DNA of 64,000 nt from Candidatus Coatesiibacteriota bacterium. Lineage in GTDB: Bacteria; RBG-13-66-14; B26-G2; JAUVZD01. Positions 1 to 8,649 of this stretch are shown one piece after another. The translations under genes were made by a program, and so were the position numbers. The stretch lies in the NCBI GenBank assembly GCA_030602715.1, contig JAUVZD010000001.1, forward strand, positions 248,001 to 312,000, given 5' to 3'. The notes under the pieces were generated by a model. It ran no database searches. It was given only the letters and a program-made list of their open reading frames with translations, and was not told the origin of the DNA. The stretch's first letter is position 1. Every line of letters starts with the position of its first letter.

Positions 1-1466
1 GCCCCAATATACTCCTTTTCCCCCTCTTCCTCCTCTTTGCCGCCCTCATCTACAAAACCCCAAAAAAACTACTCCACAGATTGAGATGGGTGGTTCCGCT
101 GGCTGTTGGAGCGATATTAATTATATTACCAGTGACCATCCACAATTATTACCTGAGCGGTGAATTCATCCCGGTCTCCACCCACGGGGGCATAAACTTC
201 TTTGTGGGCAACAACCCCGAAGCCACCGGAGCCTTCCACGCACCCAAGGACCTCTCCGCAACCCCCCTGGAACTGAACTGGGCTGAGTCCCGGCGTATTG
301 CCGAGGAGGATATGGGGAAAAAGCTCACGCCGAATCAGGTCTCCGCTTATTGGTTCGGGGAGGGCATTGATTTCATCCGCAAAAACCCCACCGATTTCCT
401 CCGTCTGGTCTGGCGCAAGGCGGTGCTGATCTCCAACCACTACGAGCTGGGGCTCAACGAGAATTTCTACTTCCACCGCAACCAGAGCCTGGTCCTCCGC
501 CTGCCCCTGCTCAACTGGGGTCTTCTCTTCGCCTTCGGCATAATCGGGCTTCTGGTCAGTCTAAAGCGTAAGGGAAATACTCCGGTTCTCTTCGCCCTCA
601 TCCTCACCACCATCCTCACCCTGTTACTCTTCATAGTCAACGACCGCTATCGGCTGACCATGGTGGTCCCCCTGGCAATCTTTGGGGCTTATCTACCGGT
701 CTGGCTGGTGGAGAGTTTCAGACGACGAAAGTTCCTGCGAGCGGGTTTGGTAACGGGCGGTTTAATCTGCCTGCTCATACTCTGCAACATCAATGTCTTC
801 GGGCTTTTCCCGGGCAAGAATTTCGCCCCCATCCACTTCCGGCTGGGAAAATACTTATTAGAGAGCGGCAACTACGAGCAGGCGGCACACCACCTGAATC
901 AGGTTGCCAATCTCCGCCCGGATGACAGCAACGCCCACATGCTCCTGGGCATCTCCTACATAAAGTTAAATGAGCCGGATAAAGCCTACGACAAGTTGAT
1001 GAAGGCTTGTTCACTGGCTCCGCAGGACCCCAAGCCCTTCTATAACCTGTCGCTGCTACTGGTAAATTATGGGCATAAGGAGGAGGCGGTGCCCTACTTA
1101 GAGCACTGTTTCAACATTGCACCGGAATATCTGCCGGCATCCTTTGCCTACATCGGTTTGCTAATTGAGCTGGCAAGGCTCCCACAGGCAGAAGCCGCCG
1201 CCCGGGAGCTTCTGGAGAAAGACCCGCAAAGCGAAAACCTCAACTATCGCCTGGGATATATCCTCTACCTGCAGGAAAAGGATGAGCAGGCTCTGGACTA
1301 TCTACAATCTGCGGGGGATTTCTTTGACGCCCATCATATCATCGGGGAGATATACCTGCGGGCGGGAATGTCCCCGGAGGCGCTAATTGAGCTGGAGAAG
1401 GAGCGGGAGCTCCACCCTGACAACCCACTGGTATATGAACCTCTAAACAAGCTCCTAAATGAGTAA
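1..1466 (+). CDS. GT39/ArnT-like membrane glycosyltransferase with C-terminal TPRs (5' partial)
   Basis: The reading frame is open back to base 3, so the true start lies left of the window. The part seen begins inside hydrophobic segments. It has at least five transmembrane stretches, then a tail of about 215 residues made of TPR-like repeats (for example the run around bases 840-1460 with AxxxLNQ and PDDSNAHMLLG patterns). The loop around bases 140-240 (HNYYLSGEFIPVSTHGGINF, GNNPEATG) is typical of GT39/PMT/ArnT-type membrane proteins, which move sugars from polyprenyl phosphates onto acceptors at the outer face of the inner membrane. The catalytic N-terminal half is outside the window, so activity cannot be judged. 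A terminator follows the stop codon. Confidence 0.7.
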   Translation, partial: PNILLFPLFLLFAALIYKTPKKLLHRLRWVVPLAVGAILIILPVTIHNYYLSGEFIPVSTHGGINFFVGNNPEATGAFHAPKDLSATPLELNWAESRRIAEEDMGKKLTPNQVSAYWFGEGIDFIRKNPTDFLRLVWRKAVLISNHYELGLNENFYFHRNQSLVLRLPLLNWGLLFAFGIIGLLVSLKRKGNTPVLFALILTTILTLLLFIVNDRYRLTMVVPLAIFGAYLPVWLVESFRRRKFLRAGLVTGGLICLLILCNINVFGLFPGKNFAPIHFRLGKYLLESGNYEQAAHHLNQVANLRPDDSNAHMLLGISYIKLNEPDKAYDKLMKACSLAPQDPKPFYNLSLLLVNYGHKEEAVPYLEHCFNIAPEYLPASFAYIGLLIELARLPQAEAAARELLEKDPQSENLNYRLGYILYLQEKDEQALDYLQSAGDFFDAHHIIGEIYLRAGMSPEALIELEKERELHPDNPLVYEPLNKLLNE

Positions 1467-1492
1467 ATGAGCAAGTTTATAAAAGACCGCCG

Positions 1493-1523
1493 AGCCCCGG
1501 GCAAATTTCGCACCGGGCTTTTT
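1493..1523 (+). terminator. Intrinsic terminator after the GT39-TPR gene
   Basis: The stem AGCCC(C)GG at 1493-1500 pairs with CCGGGCT at 1513-1519 with one bulged C. It is followed by a T run and lies 27 bases after the stop codon. Confidence 0.75.
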
Positions 1524-1587
1524 GATATCGCTTGGCTTCCTGGAGGACATTATAGCTGGCTTGAAGAGATTGAAGTGTGGAGAGTCG

Positions 1588-1625
1588 GAAAAAATAATCA
1601 GGCGGCGGTTTCACCGCCACCTGAT
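1588..1625 (-). terminator. Intrinsic terminator of thiC
   Basis: Read on the minus strand, a long stem (ATCAGG...CCTGAT with a GGCGGT/ACCGCC core) is followed by a T-rich stretch, 25 bases past the thiC stop. It faces the plus-strand terminator at 1493-1523, as expected between convergent genes. Confidence 0.75.
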
Positions 1626-1649
1626 GATAATCTTTGCACTGAAGGTGTA

Positions 1650-2936
1650 TTATTTGCCCTTCCCCCTGGCCACCTTCATGGCACACAACCTGGAGCACAT
1701 AGAGCAGGTCTGCTCATCCTCCAGCGGACAGCGCTCCCTCACCTTGTGGATTATATCCATGTCTATGGCAAGTTCAGCCTGCGCCTTCCAGTCAAAGTTG
1801 TAGCGTGCCGAGCTCATCTTTGCATCCCATTGGTCCGCAGCGGGTATTCCCCGGGCGATGTCTGCGGCGTGACCGGCTATGCGGGCGGATACCACCCCGA
1901 TATGGACATCCTCCACCAGAGGCAGTCCCAGATGCTCCGCCGGAGTTACATAACAGAGGAAATCGGCGCCTGCCCAGGCGGCAAGAGCCCCGCCGATGGC
2001 TGAGGTGATGTGGTCGTAACCGGGAGCGACATCGGTCACCAGAGGACCGAGGACATAAAACGGCGCTCCATCGCAGATACGCTTTTCCAGAACTACATTG
2101 GCTTCCACCTGGTGCAGGGGGATATGACCGGGACCCTCCACCATCACCTGAACTCCTGCACTCCGGCTCCGCTTAACCAGGTCCCCGAGGACCGATAGCT
2201 CGGCAATCTGGGGGATGTCGGTGGCGTCGGCTATGGAACCGGGGCGCAGACCGTCGCCCAGAGAGAGGGTCATATCGTATTTGCGAGCGATGTCCAAAAG
2301 GATGTCAAACCGGGTGAAGAGGGGATTGTCCTTCTTGTTGGCTCGCATCCATTCTATAAGAAATGCTCCACCCCTGCTGACCACTCCGGTCAATCTATCG
2401 CCGATGTTCTCTATGCTCTTTTGAGTTACGCCACAATGGACGGTGATGAAATCCACACCCTCCTCACCGTGCCCTTCAATAATCGCAAAAAGCTCCTCGG
2501 GGGTCATGTCCCCTATCTCCCGTCCCTCCTCCATCAAGCGGCAAACCGCCTCATATATGGGCACCGTGCCCAACATCACCGGACAGTTGCCACGAATTTT
2601 TCGGCGAATTTCGCCTATGTCGCCGGAGGTGGATAGGTCCATCACCGAATCGGTGCCGGCAGCCAGGGCGGTGGAGAGTTTCTCCAGCTCATAGTCCACA
2701 TCGCAGAAGTCACGGGATGTGCCTATGTTGGCATTGACCTTGGTCAGCAATCCCTCGCCGATGGCAAGCGGACGAAAATCCCTCACCAGGGAGGGAGTTT
2801 TGACATTGACCGGCAAAACCGCTACCCCCCGCTCAATAAGCAAGCGTAGATTCTCAGCGGGTATGTTCTCGTGTTCAGCGGCTTGCTCCATCTGAGGGGA
2901 GAGCTTCCCTTTACAAGCCATCTCCAACTGGGTCAT
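1650..2936 (-). CDS. thiC: Phosphomethylpyrimidine synthase ThiC
   Basis: ThiC converts aminoimidazole ribotide to hydroxymethylpyrimidine phosphate in thiamine synthesis, as a radical-SAM enzyme. Family landmarks seen are NANIGTS near the N-terminus, DLSTSGDI, a central LGDGLRPGSIADATD, VMVEGPGH, GPLVTDVAPGYDHI, and a C-terminal cysteine cluster at about residues 411-418 (CSMCSRLC, spacing C-x2-C-x3-C) that would bind the 4Fe-4S cluster. At 428 residues it is the short form found in many anaerobes. I chose ATG at 2936 because GAGGTGG lies five bases upstream; a TTG at 2966 is also in frame. It stands alone: no other thi gene is nearby. Confidence 0.96.
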   Translation of the reverse strand: MTQLEMACKGKLSPQMEQAAEHENIPAENLRLLIERGVAVLPVNVKTPSLVRDFRPLAIGEGLLTKVNANIGTSRDFCDVDYELEKLSTALAAGTDSVMDLSTSGDIGEIRRKIRGNCPVMLGTVPIYEAVCRLMEEGREIGDMTPEELFAIIEGHGEEGVDFITVHCGVTQKSIENIGDRLTGVVSRGGAFLIEWMRANKKDNPLFTRFDILLDIARKYDMTLSLGDGLRPGSIADATDIPQIAELSVLGDLVKRSRSAGVQVMVEGPGHIPLHQVEANVVLEKRICDGAPFYVLGPLVTDVAPGYDHITSAIGGALAAWAGADFLCYVTPAEHLGLPLVEDVHIGVVSARIAGHAADIARGIPAADQWDAKMSSARYNFDWKAQAELAIDMDIIHKVRERCPLEDEQTCSMCSRLCAMKVARGKGK

Positions 2937-2974
2937 GACTACCACCTCTCTGCCATATAAAAACAAAGTATTAG

Positions 2975-3003
2975 AGTATAGCCTATAACATCCAAACTTT
3001 CAA
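2975..3003 (-). promoter_or_regulatory. thiC promoter
   Basis: On the minus strand TTGAAA (3003-2998) and TATACT (2980-2975) are 17 bases apart. The predicted leader to the ATG at 2936 is only about 30 nt, too short for a TPP riboswitch. Confidence 0.65.
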
Positions 3004-3016
3004 CAAAATAAGGGAA

Positions 3017-3064
3017 AATAAAAAGGGCGCCGAAGCGCACTTACTAAGGATGCTTAAGACGCCC
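3017..3064 (-). terminator. Terminator of the M23 peptidase gene
   Basis: The outer stem GGGCG/CGCCC (3064-3060 with 3029-3025), with a possible inner CTTA/TAAG stem, is followed by a run of T (minus strand). It lies 22 bases after the gene's stop. Confidence 0.6.
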
Positions 3065-3086
3065 GATCTTTTCAAACCGTCCACCC

Positions 3087-3944
3087 TCATTCAATCATCA
3101 TAAAGGGCATGGGGTCTATGTGCTGACCGTTATAACGCACCTCGTAATGTAGATGGGTGCCGGTGGAGTGACCGGTGGAGCCCATGAGGGCGATGGCTTC
3201 TCCCCGTTCCACCTTCTGTCCCACCTGAACCAGGATGGTCTTGTTGTGGGCGTAGGCGGTGATGAAGCCATAGCCGTGGTCTATCTCCACGGTCAAGCCG
3301 TAACCCTCTTTCATCCCGGCGAAGATGACCTCCCCGTCACCAGCCGCCCAGATGGGCTGACCCCGGTCGCCGACTATGTCCACCCCACGATGCATCTGTA
3401 TGGTGCCGGTGAAGGGGGAGACGGTATTCCCGAAGCCACGCATTATCCATCCCCTGGTGGGCTTCAGGGTGGGCAGGCAACTAGCCATCTCCTTGTCCTG
3501 GGCAAGGATTTTCTTAATCCTTTGCAGGTTCTCCTCAATAACCTTTGCCATTACAAGCATGGCATCTACTTCCTCTATCTCATAATAGGTCTTATTACCA
3601 ACCTCCGGCTCAATCCCATCCTTTGGCAGCTCATCAAGGCGATGCATCTGGTAGAGCTCCTGCTGTTTTTTCTCCATCTCGCCTAGCTTCTCTTCCATCT
3701 CAGGGATGATATTTTCCATCACCTCAATCTTTCGTTCCTTCTCCTTACTGGTCTCCTCCAGGAAGGGGATGCGCCCGACATCTATGACATCTCGGGTATA
3801 GATGTATCCTAAAAAGACAATCCCAGCGATGATAGCCAGGATTAAGGTGACAAACAATATGAAGACGAAGAACGGGAAATTGAAATTTCGCACCCGTCCA
3901 TCCTGGTGGGGAACGACCACCAAATTTAATCTTCTCTTGGACAA
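3087..3944 (-). CDS. M23-family peptidase (LytM/EnvC type), membrane anchored
   Basis: This is a likely peptidoglycan endopeptidase, or an amidase activator if degenerate. It has one transmembrane segment (about residues 24-48), a charged coiled coil (about 62-150) and a C-terminal M23 domain (about 165-285). Metal-site residues are intact: H185 and D189 in MHRGVD, and H264-x-H266 in THLHYEV, with H233 in YAHN. It should therefore be an active zinc enzyme facing the periplasm. The start is TTG at 3944, with AGGGAG upstream and a promoter at 3972-4000. It has its own promoter and terminator and so looks monocistronic. Confidence 0.92.
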   Translation of the reverse strand: MSKRRLNLVVVPHQDGRVRNFNFPFFVFILFVTLILAIIAGIVFLGYIYTRDVIDVGRIPFLEETSKEKERKIEVMENIIPEMEEKLGEMEKKQQELYQMHRLDELPKDGIEPEVGNKTYYEIEEVDAMLVMAKVIEENLQRIKKILAQDKEMASCLPTLKPTRGWIMRGFGNTVSPFTGTIQMHRGVDIVGDRGQPIWAAGDGEVIFAGMKEGYGLTVEIDHGYGFITAYAHNKTILVQVGQKVERGEAIALMGSTGHSTGTHLHYEVRYNGQHIDPMPFMMIE

Positions 3945-3971
3945 TATCCCACACTCCCTGAAAAGGTTTAT

Positions 3972-4000
3972 AAGTTAACAAAAAGCGCCCCTTTTTTCAA
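3972..4000 (-). promoter_or_regulatory. Promoter of the M23 peptidase gene
   Basis: On the minus strand TTGAAA (4000-3995) and TAACTT (3977-3972) are 17 bases apart, about 28 bases before the TTG start. Confidence 0.5.
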
Positions 4001-4027
4001 GCAAATTCCACCGTTTCTGAAAAACTC

Positions 4028-4056
4028 TTGACACCCCAAATGGTGGGTGCTATATT
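4028..4056 (+). promoter_or_regulatory. hisC operon promoter
   Basis: A perfect -35 TTGACA (4028-4033), a 17-base spacer and TATATT (4051-4056). It is one of the strongest promoter matches in the window and is divergent from the M23 gene promoter. Confidence 0.7.
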
Positions 4057-4128
4057 GACTTATTATCTAACACCGTGAGAAAACGAGCGCATTTTCGTAA
4101 TTTCTCACTCAATGTGAAAGGAAAGGCC

Positions 4129-5220
4129 ATGGGGAAGCCCCGAAAAGAGATAGAGAAGATTGACACCTATAAACACGGCAAATCCATAAAAGAACTCCAG
4201 CGTGAGTTGGGTATCTCTGAGGTGCTAAAACTTGCTTCCAACGAAAATCCCCTGGGCATCTCCCCTCGCGCAAGAGCCGCTTTCCTGAAATGTGTGGACG
4301 AACTCCACCTCTACCCTGAGGTGGCAAGCTACGAACTGGTGAGAAAGCTCTCCCAGGTGACCGGGTTCCCCACCGAGCAGATAATCACCGGCGCCGGGGC
4401 GACCGAACTGATTGAGATGTTAGCCCTGACATACCTGGACCCGAAAAGCGAGATGCTCACCGCGGATATTACTTTCATCATGTATAGGATCTCCACCACC
4501 ATGATGGGGGCAAAAAATGTCCTGGTTCCGCTCAAGGACTATCGCTACGACATGGAAGCTATGGCTCGGGTAGTGAGCGACAGGACTAAAATCGTCTTCA
4601 TCGCCAATCCCAACAACCCCACGGGCACCATCATTCACAAAAAAGAGCTGGATGAATTTCTGGATAAGGTAAGCGATGAGGTAATTGTGGTAATGGATGA
4701 GGCATATTTTGATTTTGTGGACGACGACGAATATCCCAGCGCCCTTGATTATATCCGCTCCGGAAAAAATATGGTCTGCCTGCGCACTTTCTCTAAAAAC
4801 TACGGCATGGCTGGCTTGCGGGTGGGTTATGCTATTGCCCCAAAGGGGATCATTGAACAACTCTACAAGGTTAAGAAGCCCTTCAACGTCTCCAGGGCGT
4901 CACAGGCGACAGCCATCGCCGCCCTGGATGACGAGGAATTTCTCAGGCGGTCGGTAGAATTAACCCATCAGGAGAAGGAATTCCTGTATCAAGAGTATGA
5001 GCGCCTGGGGTTGAAACATGTTCCCACTCAGACCAACTTCATCATACTTGATATGGCTGACGGGGATAGAGCCAACAACCTCTCACAGGAACTTCTCAAA
5101 AAGGGAGTCATCGCCAGACCTATGGCTGGTGCCTGGGGTGCGCCGCACATGATGCGCATATCCATCGGCGAACACAACCAGAACGTCACCCTCATCCGCA
5201 CACTTGAGGGCATCCTGTAG
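4129..5220 (+). CDS. hisC: Histidinol-phosphate aminotransferase HisC
   Basis: A fold-type I PLP aminotransferase that converts imidazole-acetol phosphate to histidinol phosphate with glutamate. Landmarks are LASNENPLG near the N-terminus, NPNNPTG in the middle, DEAYFDF, and FSKNYGMAGLRVGY carrying the PLP lysine at about K223. The ATG at 4129 is preferred because AAAGGAAAGG stands just before it; the frame also opens from a GTG at 4075. At 363 residues it has the usual family length. The related aromatic aminotransferase role (phenylalanine/tyrosine) cannot be excluded because no other his gene is nearby. The stop codon abuts the ATG of the SDR gene. Confidence 0.9.
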   Translation: MGKPRKEIEKIDTYKHGKSIKELQRELGISEVLKLASNENPLGISPRARAAFLKCVDELHLYPEVASYELVRKLSQVTGFPTEQIITGAGATELIEMLALTYLDPKSEMLTADITFIMYRISTTMMGAKNVLVPLKDYRYDMEAMARVVSDRTKIVFIANPNNPTGTIIHKKELDEFLDKVSDEVIVVMDEAYFDFVDDDEYPSALDYIRSGKNMVCLRTFSKNYGMAGLRVGYAIAPKGIIEQLYKVKKPFNVSRASQATAIAALDDEEFLRRSVELTHQEKEFLYQEYERLGLKHVPTQTNFIILDMADGDRANNLSQELLKKGVIARPMAGAWGAPHMMRISIGEHNQNVTLIRTLEGIL

Positions 5221-6252
5221 ATGAAGACCATCAAAAGCCCAATATTTCTTACCGGAGCCTCCGGCTTTCTCGGTGGAGCTCTGGCAAAAAGACTCCACCG
5301 ACTGCGTTTTCCCTTGCGACTCCTGCTTCGCAGAAAGGCTCGCTCCCCCCTCCCGCCGGGTGAGGGGGTGGAGATTGTCCGAGGAGATATCACCGACCCG
5401 GGAAGCTATCGCTCCGCACTCCAGAACTGTGAGGTGGTCTTCCACTGCGCCGCTCTGGTGCGCAATTGGATTCCCGACAGGATGGATTTCTATCGGATAA
5501 ATGTAGATGCCTTATCCGCTCTTATCCACACCGCGGTTGATTCAGGCGTGAAAAAGTTCATCTATACCTCATCCTTCATAGCTCTAGGGGCGAGCAATGG
5601 TGAAGCCCTGAGCGAGAACTCCCCCCTACCCACATACCGAGCGTATAACGAATATGAGGACAGCAAGCGCAAAGCGAGGGCTGTCGCCCGCCGGCTTTCT
5701 CGTCTGGAGTTTCCCCTGGTAACCTGCATACCGGGGGTCATCTACGGTCCCGGCGCCCTGACCGCCGGCAACCACCTGATGAACCTAATCCGCAGGCGTC
5801 TTGCCGGCAAAGACGCCCTTCTGCCCAGAATGGCTGACAAACTATGGAACTTCTCCTATATTGACGATGTCGTTGAGGGGCACATACTTGCTATGCGGAG
5901 GGGAGAGAGAGGAGAGGAATACATCCTGGGGGGAGAGAACGCCACTATTGACAGATTCTTCAGCCTGCTTGCCGAAAAGACCGGATGTGCGAAACCCTGC
6001 CTTGGGGTGCCATTTATAGTGGCGAAAATCCGTGCCGCCCTCTTTGACCGGTGGTATTATCCCCTGCTAAAAGGCGAAGAACCGCAGATAACCACCGGCG
6101 TGCTGGGCATCTATTCCCGCAACTGGGCAATATCCTCCCGAAAAGCCGAGACTGAGCTGGGTTATAGACGCCGGGGGCTTGATGAGGGGCTAAGCGCCAC
6201 CCTTCGCTGGATGGATGCTCAGGGATTGGTCCCGGTCAATAAAACCCTATAA
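5221..6252 (+). CDS. Extended SDR NAD-dependent epimerase/reductase
   Basis: A Rossmann-fold oxidoreductase of the extended short-chain dehydrogenase class. The NAD(P) site is TGASGFLGG at residues 11-19, and D60 lies in VRGDITD. A catalytic YxxxK appears as YEDSK around residue 143, after the SSFIALG strand. It resembles the dihydroflavonol-4-reductase / hopanoid-associated sugar epimerase (HpnA) group. The substrate is unknown. The ATG directly follows the hisC stop, so the two are translationally coupled. Confidence 0.82.
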   Translation: MKTIKSPIFLTGASGFLGGALAKRLHRLRFPLRLLLRRKARSPLPPGEGVEIVRGDITDPGSYRSALQNCEVVFHCAALVRNWIPDRMDFYRINVDALSALIHTAVDSGVKKFIYTSSFIALGASNGEALSENSPLPTYRAYNEYEDSKRKARAVARRLSRLEFPLVTCIPGVIYGPGALTAGNHLMNLIRRRLAGKDALLPRMADKLWNFSYIDDVVEGHILAMRRGERGEEYILGGENATIDRFFSLLAEKTGCAKPCLGVPFIVAKIRAALFDRWYYPLLKGEEPQITTGVLGIYSRNWAISSRKAETELGYRRRGLDEGLSATLRWMDAQGLVPVNKTL

Positions 6253-6263
6253 GGAGGGAAAAA

Positions 6264-6866
6264 TTGAAGACCAGAATCGTTCAAATTGCGGTATTCATTA
6301 CCTGCATTGCTCCATTGACCCCAAATGCATCCGCCGCCGACCTAATCTTCAGCGACGATTTCTCAAGTAGCCATCTGGACGATAGATGGCAGGTCTATCC
6401 CGCCGCTGATTATGATGAGCCCAAAGATATAGTCCTATCCGACGGATGGCTTATCCTCGGCGAATACGGCGACACCGCGGTCTATCTTGACCTGGAGTTG
6501 AAAAATTTTACCCTGGATTTTGACTTCTCCATGTTGAGCGAGAGCTATGGTATAGATTTCTCCGTCCATCCCCGCTACAACCACGACGAGAACGAGTGGA
6601 ATGAATCTGTCATCTGGCTATATCTGGACAAGGATGTGGTCAACTGCTACCAGGGAGAATGGACGGTGGAGGATTACGGTGATTACGAGGTCGCCCCTTA
6701 CAAAACCTATCACTTCACCGTGAAATGCAAAAGTGACGATGTGAAGGTGTGGCTGGACAACCAACTGGTCCTCTCCGCCCCCATCTATGTGAAAGAAGGA
6801 GGCATCCTCTTTGAGACCTATGGGGGGGCTACCCTGGGTATAGACAATGTGGAAGTGGTGAAGTAG
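6264..6866 (+). CDS. Secreted LamG/DUF1080-like carbohydrate-binding protein
   Basis: A 200-residue protein with a cleavable signal peptide (about residues 1-24, ending ASA-A). A single beta-rich domain opens with DLIFSDDFSSSHLDDRWQVY, a pattern seen in concanavalin-like laminin-G/DUF1080 domains of polysaccharide-acting proteins, and ends with LGIDNVEVV. No catalytic residues can be assigned, so it is best regarded as a binding module. It starts at TTG 6264, decided by AAGGAGGG five bases upstream. It is the last gene of the hisC-SDR unit. Confidence 0.55.
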   Translation: MKTRIVQIAVFITCIAPLTPNASAADLIFSDDFSSSHLDDRWQVYPAADYDEPKDIVLSDGWLILGEYGDTAVYLDLELKNFTLDFDFSMLSESYGIDFSVHPRYNHDENEWNESVIWLYLDKDVVNCYQGEWTVEDYGDYEVAPYKTYHFTVKCKSDDVKVWLDNQLVLSAPIYVKEGGILFETYGGATLGIDNVEVVK

Positions 6867-6896
6867 AAACTTGAGTCACCGCCGATTAAACTAACC

Positions 6897-6925
6897 TTGC
6901 CTCAAGACCAACTTAATAGTATCTT
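6897..6925 (+). promoter_or_regulatory. Promoter of the DUF92 gene
   Basis: TTGCCT (6897-6902), a 17-base spacer and TATCTT (6920-6925). The ATG is at 6935, so a transcript started 6-8 bases after the -10 would have almost no leader. Confidence 0.5.
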
Positions 6926-6934
6926 ATTACCCCT

Positions 6935-7654
6935 ATGGAACAATTCCTGCAACCTTTACTCATCGGGCTGGCAATCAACCTGATATTGGGCACCGCCGCC
7001 CTTCTCCTTCGGCTGGTATCCTGGAGCGGATATTTCGGTGGACTGCTCATCGGCATCGCCACCTTTACCTTCGCCGGGGTCGGTCCCTACATAATACTCT
7101 GCACCTTCTTCGCCCTGGGCACCGCCTTCTCCAAGCTCGGCATTTCCACCAAACGGGCTCGGGGTAGCCATCAAGAGGGTGGCAGGGGCGGAAGGCACGC
7201 CCTGGCAAACTGCATGGTGGGTGTCTCTTGCGGCGTGGTCAGCGCCTTCATCCCTCATCCCGAACTAGCCCTGTTGGCGCTCACCGCCGCCTTCGCCACC
7301 GCCCTCTCCGATACCACCTCCAATGAACTGGGACAACTCCTCGGTAAACACCCCATCCTCCCCACCACATTCAAGCCGGTCCCCCCGGGAACCAACGGTG
7401 CGGTCTCGGTTGAGGGCACCCTTCTGGGAGTGGTGGCATCTCTGGTCATCGCCAGCATAGGGCTGGTCTTCGGCATTATCAACTGGTGGGGCTTCCTGGC
7501 GGTGGCAATTGCCGCTTTTCTGGGAACCACCGTGGAGAGCATCCTGAGCGCAAGCCCGATAAGAGGGCTGGATAATAATGAGTTGCTTAATTTCGTAAAC
7601 ACCCTTCTCGGCGCCCTATTTGCGGTTGGAATATATCTAATTTTGACTATCTAA
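6935..7654 (+). CDS. DUF92 membrane protein (TMEM19/VTE6-like)
   Basis: A 239-residue polytopic inner-membrane protein of the DUF92 family. Family marks are SGYFGG, FFALGTAFSKLG, the central FATALSDTTSNELGQLLGK and an SVEGTLLG segment. The plant member VTE6 is a phytyl-phosphate kinase, making phytyl diphosphate for prenyltransferases. A prenyl-phosphate kinase role here is an inference strengthened by the UbiA prenyltransferase immediately downstream. There is no convincing ribosome-binding site, in keeping with the very short predicted leader. Confidence 0.85.
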   Translation: MEQFLQPLLIGLAINLILGTAALLLRLVSWSGYFGGLLIGIATFTFAGVGPYIILCTFFALGTAFSKLGISTKRARGSHQEGGRGGRHALANCMVGVSCGVVSAFIPHPELALLALTAAFATALSDTTSNELGQLLGKHPILPTTFKPVPPGTNGAVSVEGTLLGVVASLVIASIGLVFGIINWWGFLAVAIAAFLGTTVESILSASPIRGLDNNELLNFVNTLLGALFAVGIYLILTI

Positions 7655-7666
7655 GCCTCCAAGTTA

Positions 7667-7686
7667 GCGAGGATTTGTGTCCTCGC
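7667..7686 (+). other. Stem-loop between the DUF92 and ubiA-like genes
   Basis: GCGAGGA (7667-7673) pairs with TCCTCGC (7680-7686). No T run follows, so it is a weak terminator at best, or an RNA-stability element. Confidence 0.35.
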
Positions 7687-7718
7687 CTTCCATTCAACTC
7701 TTTAATTAAAGGTGCATT

Positions 7719-8639
7719 ATGGGCAACTTGAAAGATTTCATCCAGCTCACCCGACCCTTCACCCTTGCCGCTCCTCTGGTCGGCTTCATGGCCTTCGGTA
7801 TGGTTGCCTGGGGCTCAGACCTAACCCTTCCCTTCACCTGGCAGGTGCTCTGGCCCATCCTGGTAGCCGCAATATCCGCCACCATACTGAACGCCGCCTC
7901 CAACATCCTCAACCAGTATTTTGACCAGGAGATAGACCGCATCAACAAACCCGACCGCCCTCTGCCCTCCGGCAAGGTGGTGGTGAAAGATGCCATCATC
8001 TTTATGTTTATTCTATACGCTTTAGCTATAGGGCTGGCCTGGCTGGTTCCCAACAAGCAGTATCTGGCTATCGTCATGCTCACCGTCTTCGTAACCTACG
8101 CCTACTCCGGTCCCCCCTTCCGCACCAAGCGCTTCGGTCTACTTGCCAACCTGACCATGGCTATCCCCCGAGGGGGGCTTCTGGTGGTTGCCGCCTGGAG
8201 TGCGGTGCGCAGTGTATATATGCCCGAGCCCTGGATATTAGGGGGGGTCTTCTTCCTCTTCATCCTCGGCGCCTCCACCACCAAGGATTTCTCCGACATA
8301 GAGGGCGACAGAGCCGGTGGTTGCCGCACCCTGCCGATAATATTGGGGGTGAAGCAGGCGGCAATTGCCATAACCCCCTCCTTCATCATCCCCTTCATCC
8401 TGCTCTCGGTCCTCTCACTCCTGGGTCTTTTAAGCGGTAGTATGTGGCTGCTCACCTCCATAGGCATAATCCTGGCCCTGTGGGGAGCGTATATCTCCTA
8501 TCTGCTCCTGCGCCGTCCGGAGGAACTCTGTCTGGAGGAAAATCACATCTCCTGGAAGCACATGTATCTGCTGATGGTGTTCGCTCAACTCAGCATCTGT
8601 AGCGCCTATCTCCTCCCCAAACTGACCGGCTTGGGCTAG
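7719..8639 (+). CDS. UbiA-family prenyltransferase
   Basis: An integral membrane aromatic or lipid prenyltransferase with about eight or nine transmembrane helices in 306 residues. Both Asp-rich motifs are intact: NQYFDQEID at about residues 66-74 and DFSDIEGD at about 191-198. The pattern DQEIDRINKPDRPLPSG is shared with chlorophyll synthase and archaeal digeranylgeranylglyceryl-phosphate synthase groups. The acceptor cannot be told from sequence. Adjacent DUF92 could supply prenyl diphosphate from prenyl phosphate. AAAGGTG precedes the ATG. Confidence 0.9.
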   Translation: MGNLKDFIQLTRPFTLAAPLVGFMAFGMVAWGSDLTLPFTWQVLWPILVAAISATILNAASNILNQYFDQEIDRINKPDRPLPSGKVVVKDAIIFMFILYALAIGLAWLVPNKQYLAIVMLTVFVTYAYSGPPFRTKRFGLLANLTMAIPRGGLLVVAAWSAVRSVYMPEPWILGGVFFLFILGASTTKDFSDIEGDRAGGCRTLPIILGVKQAAIAITPSFIIPFILLSVLSLLGLLSGSMWLLTSIGIILALWGAYISYLLLRRPEELCLEENHISWKHMYLLMVFAQLSICSAYLLPKLTGLG

Positions 8640-8649
8640 AAGAACAGCC

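Noticed and set aside
1467-2003. Long plus-strand frames opposite thiC (1467-2003 and several to 2694)
   Set aside because: They lie antisense to thiC, whose protein is clearly recognisable, have no family match and lie beyond the terminator of the upstream gene.
2937-3086. TPP riboswitch upstream of thiC
   Set aside because: I looked for the aptamer's conserved CUGAGA-type core on the minus strand and found none. The promoter position leaves only about 30 nt.
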